From: Hymenobacter sp. BRD67
GTDB lineage: Bacteria > Bacteroidota > Bacteroidia > Cytophagales > Hymenobacteraceae
Assembly (NCBI RefSeq): GCF_013256425.1
Contig: NZ_CP053904.1
Span: 3,286,001 to 3,350,000 of the forward strand
DNA: 64,000 nucleotides
Direction of reading: 5' to 3'
Part shown: piece by piece, positions 62,263 through 64,000 of the stretch
How positions within the stretch are numbered: the stretch's first letter is position 1
How the letters are laid out: every line of letters begins with the position of its first letter
Notes under the pieces: generated by a model
The model's input: the letters and a program-made list of their open reading frames with translations, nothing else
Told to the model about the DNA's origin: nothing
Databases searched by the model: none
Program-made: the position numbers and the translations under genes

Positions 62263-63411
62263 TTATTTCAGCAAAGCACGGGCAATGACGAGCTTTTGTA
62301 TTTCGCTCGTACCCTCCCCTATTGTGCAGAGCTTAGCGTCGCGGTAATACTTTTCGGCCGGATAGTCTTTAGTGTATCCATAGCCGCCAAAGATTTGAAC
62401 GCCCTCGTTGGCAACCCGCACGCTTACCTCCGAGGCGTAGAGCTTAGCCATTGCCGATTCGAGGTTCACGTTTTCGCCACGGTCTTTCATAGCGGCGGCA
62501 CGGTAGGTTAGCAGGCTGGCTGCTTCAATCTCGGTCGCCATATCAGCCAGCTTAAAGGCAATACCCTGGAAGTTGCTAATGGGCTGGTTGAACTGCTGGC
62601 GTTCCTTGCTGTATTGCAGAGCAGCTTCGTAAGCCCCCTGCGCAATTCCCAGGCTTAGCGCCGCGATGCTGATGCGCCCACCGTCGAGCACCTTGAGGCT
62701 TTGGACAAAACCATCCCCTACCTTACCGATGACGTTTTCTACGGGCACCCGGCAATCGGTAAAAATCATTTCCGTGGTTTCGGAAGCCCTCATTCCCAGC
62801 TTATCTTCTTTGCGGCCACCCTCAAACCCCGGCGTGCCGCGCTCCACGATAAAAGCCGTCATGCCATGCGAGTCGCCGACCTCGCCGGTACGGGCAATAA
62901 CCACGGCCACGTCGCCGCTTTTGCCGTGGGTAATAAAGTTTTTGGCGCCGTTCAGTACATAATACTCCCCGCTGGCATCGAGCGTGGCGGTGGTGCGCAT
63001 ATTGCCTGCATCAGAGCCGGTGTTAGGCTCGGTCAGGCCCCAGGCACCCAGCCACTCACCCGAAGCTAGTCGCGGCAGGTACTTCTGCTTCTGCTCTTCA
63101 GAAGCGTGCTGCAAAATGTGCCCGGTACAGAGCGAGTTATGAGCCGCCATACTCAGACCAATGCTACCATCAATTTTGGAAAGCTCGGCAATAGCTGTCA
63201 CATATTCCTGGTAGCCAAAGCCGGAGCCGCCATATTGGTGGGGCACCAGCACACCCATCAGCCCGAGCTCACCAAGCTGGCGAAACAGGTCGCGGGGAAA
63301 TTCCTGCGTATTATCCCAGCGCATCATGTTGGGCTTGATGTGTTGGAGACCAAAATCACGCACCATCTGTGCAATCATGGCCTGGTTTTCGGTCGCTACG
63401 GTAGCTTCCAT
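62263..63411 (-). CDS. Acyl-CoA dehydrogenase
   Basis: 382 residues. FAD-binding [20 protein letters not shown] and [19 protein letters not shown], substrate and dimer region [17 protein letters not shown], catalytic Glu in [18 protein letters not shown] followed by [14 protein letters not shown]. Short-chain type; first step of fatty-acid or branched-chain beta-oxidation. A hairpin gaacccc/ggggttc lies upstream (about 63456-63473) and a lone TATTTTTG box at 63489-63482 on the minus strand. Confidence 0.95.
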   Translation of the reverse strand: MEATVATENQAMIAQMVRDFGLQHIKPNMMRWDNTQEFPRDLFRQLGELGLMGVLVPHQYGGSGFGYQEYVTAIAELSKIDGSIGLSMAAHNSLCTGHILQHASEEQKQKYLPRLASGEWLGAWGLTEPNTGSDAGNMRTTATLDASGEYYVLNGAKNFITHGKSGDVAVVIARTGEVGDSHGMTAFIVERGTPGFEGGRKEDKLGMRASETTEMIFTDCRVPVENVIGKVGDGFVQSLKVLDGGRISIAALSLGIAQGAYEAALQYSKERQQFNQPISNFQGIAFKLADMATEIEAASLLTYRAAAMKDRGENVNLESAMAKLYASEVSVRVANEGVQIFGGYGYTKDYPAEKYYRDAKLCTIGEGTSEIQKLVIARALLK

Positions 63412-63543
63412 AAGGATACGTTAAAGTGGGGTGGGTGAGGGGGGAGAAGTGTGTAGAACCCCGCCTAGGGGTTCGTGCCTACAAAAATACGATTCTGAGG
63501 CTGTTGCCTGCCAGGGGCTATTATGAGACGGCAAGACCGGATT

Positions 63544-63575
63544 TTTGAAAGCCCAGCGTAAATAGGTTACTTTTG
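63544..63575 (+). promoter_or_regulatory. Promoter for the polysaccharide-export gene
   Basis: TTTG (63544-63547), 20 bases, TACTTTTG (63568-63575), 72 bases before the proposed start. Confidence 0.7.
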
Positions 63576-63647
63576 GGACATTTTTTACTTGTAGAAGCCT
63601 GCGGTCAGCATCTTTCGCTAGCCTGGCTTTGTTGAATCGGCTCTCTT

Positions 63648-64000
63648 TTGGCTTTCATATCCTCGCTTTCGTCTGGGCCGCTTCGTCGGCTGCTGCTCTT
63701 AGCACTACCGATATTCGGCATGCTTTCTTCGTGCGTAACAACCCGCTACTACAACCAGCGCACCATGTTTCAGCTTACGAGAGGAAGCGATGGGGTTGTT
63801 GATACGGCGAAGCTACGGCGAGCCGTTAACCGAACCGACCGTAATTACCGTATTCATAGCAACGATATTCTCAACGTTCAGGTTTACACCAACAAAGGAG
63901 AGAAACTAATTGACCCGAACGGGGAGTTACGTTTTGGAGCGCCTAGTATTGGTACTACTCCAACTCCAAGTACGTCATTTACCAGCCCTGGCCAGCGCAG
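63648..64000 (+). CDS. Polysaccharide export lipoprotein (Wza-like), 3' truncated
   Basis: The frame is open from 63636 to the window end. The proposed start is TTG 63648, giving LAFISSLSSGPLRRLLLLAL followed by PIFGMLSSC, a lipoprotein signal with lipobox LSSC (Cys codon 63732). The mature part reads NRTDRNYRIHSNDILNVQVY and TNKGEKLIDPNGE, the Poly_export domain pattern Y-R-I-x-x-x-D-x-L-x-V-x-V-x. Such proteins form the outer-membrane pore for capsule or exopolysaccharide. An ATG at 63720 would leave too short a signal. More of the locus lies beyond the window. Confidence 0.75.
   Translation, partial: MAFISSLSSGPLRRLLLLALPIFGMLSSCVTTRYYNQRTMFQLTRGSDGVVDTAKLRRAVNRTDRNYRIHSNDILNVQVYTNKGEKLIDPNGELRFGAPSIGTTPTPSTSFTSPGQR

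Overview
The window looks like the chromosome of a GC-rich Bacteroidota bacterium, most likely Cytophagales and Hymenobacter-like. The protein sequences have that flavour, a DUF3467 gene sits beside rpoC, and genes lack Shine-Dalgarno sequences. Seven promoters carry the Bacteroidota form TTTG/TTG, 19-21 bp, TAnnTTTG. The genus is inferred from protein character, not from a database search.

Layout. 1-7.7 kb is accessory: a DisA-fold nucleotide-sensor-like protein cut by the window edge, a DUF4442 protein, a secreted PPC/DUF296 protein, an ECF sigma / anti-sigma / DUF4097-like adhesin operon, and a GH63-like glucosidase. From 7.9 to 44.7 kb almost everything is on the minus strand and is the translation/transcription core. 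In transcription order (high to low coordinates) it runs tRNA-Tyr-Gly-Thr, tuf, tRNA-Trp, secE, nusG, rplKAJL, rpoBC, then rpsL-rpsG-fusA-rpsJ, then the S10, spc and alpha operons ending rpoA-rplQ. Two surface-glycan genes interrupt this run between rpsJ and rplC. An AT-rich broken gene interrupts it after rpoC, and a terminator plus promoter splits the spc operon between rpsN and rpsH. 44.8-64 kb is mixed: M1 aminopeptidase, biotin carrier protein, pyrH-frr, nadD-gmk, a second ECF sigma / anti-sigma pair, LPS-type glycosyltransferases, SDR, ahcY, a THUMP-like methyltransferase, metK, hpf, xer recombinase, rpsU, acyl-CoA dehydrogenase, and the 5' part of a polysaccharide-export lipoprotein.

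Two things dominate interpretation. First, at least fourteen reading frames, several of them in essential genes (rpoB, rpsH, rplE, rplV, rpmD, ahcY), are broken by the loss of exactly one base, nearly always inside a short G/C run. Restoring that base rebuilds full family-length proteins and, in one case, an ATGA gene overlap. I treat these as consensus sequencing errors and give reconstructed gene spans, not pseudogenes. Second, the gaps inside the ribosomal gene run repeatedly contain long inverted repeats (15 to about 35 bp stems) of unrelated sequence. Some are plain terminators. Others lie between genes expected to be co-transcribed and may be RNA processing or attenuation elements, or remnants of small palindromic repeats.

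Functional ties: sigma/anti-sigma pairs with an envelope target; nadD-gmk and pyrH-frr housekeeping pairs; ahcY, metK and a SAM-dependent methyltransferase lie within 5 kb of each other around the activated-methyl cycle; hpf and rpsU add ribosome-related functions near the right end. I saw no CRISPR array, insertion sequence, rRNA gene or prophage. No clearly new defence or metabolic system is visible. The most unusual items are the degenerate DisA-fold protein, the RGG-rich tails on S3 and S5, and the palindromic intergenic elements.
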